Source of the DNA: Paracoccaceae bacterium
GTDB lineage: Bacteria; Pseudomonadota; Alphaproteobacteria; Rhodobacterales; Rhodobacteraceae
Length of the DNA stretch: 64,000 nt
Reading direction: 5' to 3'
Assembly: GCA_020629115.1 (NCBI GenBank)
Contig: JAHDDY010000001.1
Span: 1 to 64,000, forward strand
Part shown: positions 62,937-64,000 of the stretch, piece after piece
How the letters are laid out: each line of letters begins with the position of its first letter
Numbering within the stretch: the first letter of the stretch is position 1
Translations under genes and position numbers: made by a program
The notes under the pieces: model-generated
The model's database searches: none
What the model was told of the DNA's origin: nothing
Seen by the model: the letters and a program-made list of their open reading frames with translations, nothing else

Positions 62937-64000
62937 GGCGGGGCTGTCGATGGCGGTCGCCTTGATGGTCGGGGCGGTGCCGGCGCTGGCGCAGGATGCG
63001 GCCCTGGGCCAGCCGGCGGCCGTGTCCGACCCGGACGAGCCGATCACGGTATCCCCGTCCGACGATCGGTCGAGGGACGGGGCCGGGTTCGAGGCGGATA
63101 TCGGCTCGACGAGCCTGGCGGCACCATCGGTCGAGGCGGCGGGCCTGACGGGGGCCGGGGCGCTGGGGCTGGATGCCGGGATGTGGGGGACGACGCCGGG
63201 GGCGCGCGCCATCGCCCTGGTCGAGGCGGTGGAGCCGACGCGGCTGCATTCGATGAACCGGCTGGTCCGCCGGGTCCTGGTCGCCGGGGCGACGCCGCCG
63301 GACGGCTCGGACGGCCTGCTCGCCAGCCGGGCGCAGGCGCTGATCCGGTTCGGTGCCGCGGAGGAGGCGGCGAGCCTGACCGGGGCGGCGGGGCGCGATC
63401 CGGGGCCGATGCTGCGCCGGACGCGGGCCGAGGCCGCGCTGATCGTGGGGCGGGAGGAGACCCTGTGCGAACGCGATGTGCTGGGGGCCGACGCGCCCCC
63501 GGTCGCGGCGGGGGATACGGACAGGTTCTGGTCGTCGCTGCGGGCCTATTGCCTCGCGCGGACGGGCGAGCCGCTGGCGGCCGTGGCGGTGAATGCGATG
63601 GTCGAGCTGGGCAGCGTCGCGCCGACGGATGCGCCGCTGCTGGAGGCGCTGATCGACGACAGCCTGATCGACTACGTGCCCGTGCCCCATGCGAGCATGC
63701 TCACCCCCCTGCGCATCGCGATGCTGCGCAGCCTTGGTCGGGCGAACCGTCCCGCCATCGAGAGCGCGCCGCTGCCGATGATCGCAGGGCTGTTCGCGCT
63801 GGAGAGCACCGGCGCGGACGGGGCGCTGATCGCCGCGGAGAGACTGGAATCGGTGGGGGCCATCGAGACGCAGGTGCTGCGCGAGATGTACGTCTCCTTC
63901 GCCGATGCGGTGGACGGGGATCTGGCCAAGCGGGCGCAGGCCGTGCGCGCGGCGCAGCAGGCCCCGGCGGTGCAGGGCATCGGGCAGGCGCTGCTGGAGG
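62929..64000 (+). CDS. Secreted protein of unknown function, partial (3' end outside)
   Basis: The frame is open from an ATG to the right edge of the window without a stop, so at least 357 residues are present. A signal peptide ends at ALAQ (about residue 22). The mature part after an acidic linker is alpha-helical, with repeated Ala/Leu/Glu patterns suggesting TPR-like or similar helical repeats (for example IRFGAAEEAASLTGAAG and LAAVAVNAMVELGSVAP). Two cysteines are seen. Coupled to the small membrane protein upstream. Not recognised as a named family. Confidence 0.7.
   Translation, partial: MTRAGLSMAVALMVGAVPALAQDAALGQPAAVSDPDEPITVSPSDDRSRDGAGFEADIGSTSLAAPSVEAAGLTGAGALGLDAGMWGTTPGARAIALVEAVEPTRLHSMNRLVRRVLVAGATPPDGSDGLLASRAQALIRFGAAEEAASLTGAAGRDPGPMLRRTRAEAALIVGREETLCERDVLGADAPPVAAGDTDRFWSSLRAYCLARTGEPLAAVAVNAMVELGSVAPTDAPLLEALIDDSLIDYVPVPHASMLTPLRIAMLRSLGRANRPAIESAPLPMIAGLFALESTGADGALIAAERLESVGAIETQVLREMYVSFADAVDGDLAKRAQAVRAAQQAPAVQGIGQALLE

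Overview
The window is high-GC DNA whose gene content points to an alphaproteobacterium, most likely Rhodobacterales (inference). It has the pcm-like/tolC/popZ and ybgC-tolQRAB-pal-cpoB-tilS-ftsH gene order, a solitary ctaD, a class I lysyl-tRNA synthetase, a PmbA-CysQ pair, aroK-aroB, an NDUFS4-type complex I subunit and a LuxI homoserine-lactone synthase. Nearly all of it is tightly packed core chromosome with many 1-17 bp overlaps between genes. No CRISPR array, rRNA operon or complete insertion sequence was seen.

Layout. 1-1556 is the one accessory-looking stretch. It has no convincing gene but carries repeats that resemble an IS21-type end, a 21-bp palindrome, a nested inverted-repeat structure flanked by 9-mers of the TACAGGACT type, a G-rich tandem repeat and a 15-bp inverted repeat. 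It stops at the 3' end of an intact tRNA-Ser(GGA), the classic position of an integrated element. 1.8-5.6 kb: fatty-acid and respiratory metabolism (ETF-quinone oxidoreductase, acyl-CoA ligase). 5.6-17 kb: mixed housekeeping genes (Kbp-like LysM protein, a Lin0512 pair with a methyltransferase, lipB and pterin dehydratase, argG, a complex I accessory subunit, tRNA-Arg(TCT), ispH, two DMT transporters). 17-33.3 kb is a long minus-strand block for the cell envelope and cell poles: a pcm-like methyltransferase, tolC, a very large PopZ, ybgC, the whole Tol-Pal machine, tilS, ftsH, folP and a DUF389 membrane protein.

33.5-51 kb: an enolase-superfamily enzyme, a YciE-type ferritin-like protein, a cysteine-rich radical SAM protein, and a three-gene cassette resembling the GspL-GspM-GspC inner-membrane part of a type II secretion system with no other gsp gene in view. 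Then come a lipid/light-stress group (DUF1365, FAD amine oxidase-like, photolyase, and a cyclopropane-type methyltransferase further on) interleaved with cytochrome oxidase subunit I and MgtE, followed by an amidase, a class II aldolase and a murein-endopeptidase-like protein. 51-64 kb: lysyl-tRNA synthetase, a three-domain cNMP/glutaredoxin-like/flavin fusion lacking the thioredoxin-reductase cysteines, an MsbA-type exporter, an orphan phage-tail DUF2793 protein, cysQ-pmbA, luxI with a palindrome upstream, aroB-aroK, and a small membrane protein followed by a secreted protein that runs off the right edge.

Strongest candidates for something undescribed are the repeat-rich region beside tRNA-Ser and the orphan GspL/M/C-like cassette. 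Neither can be proved from one window.
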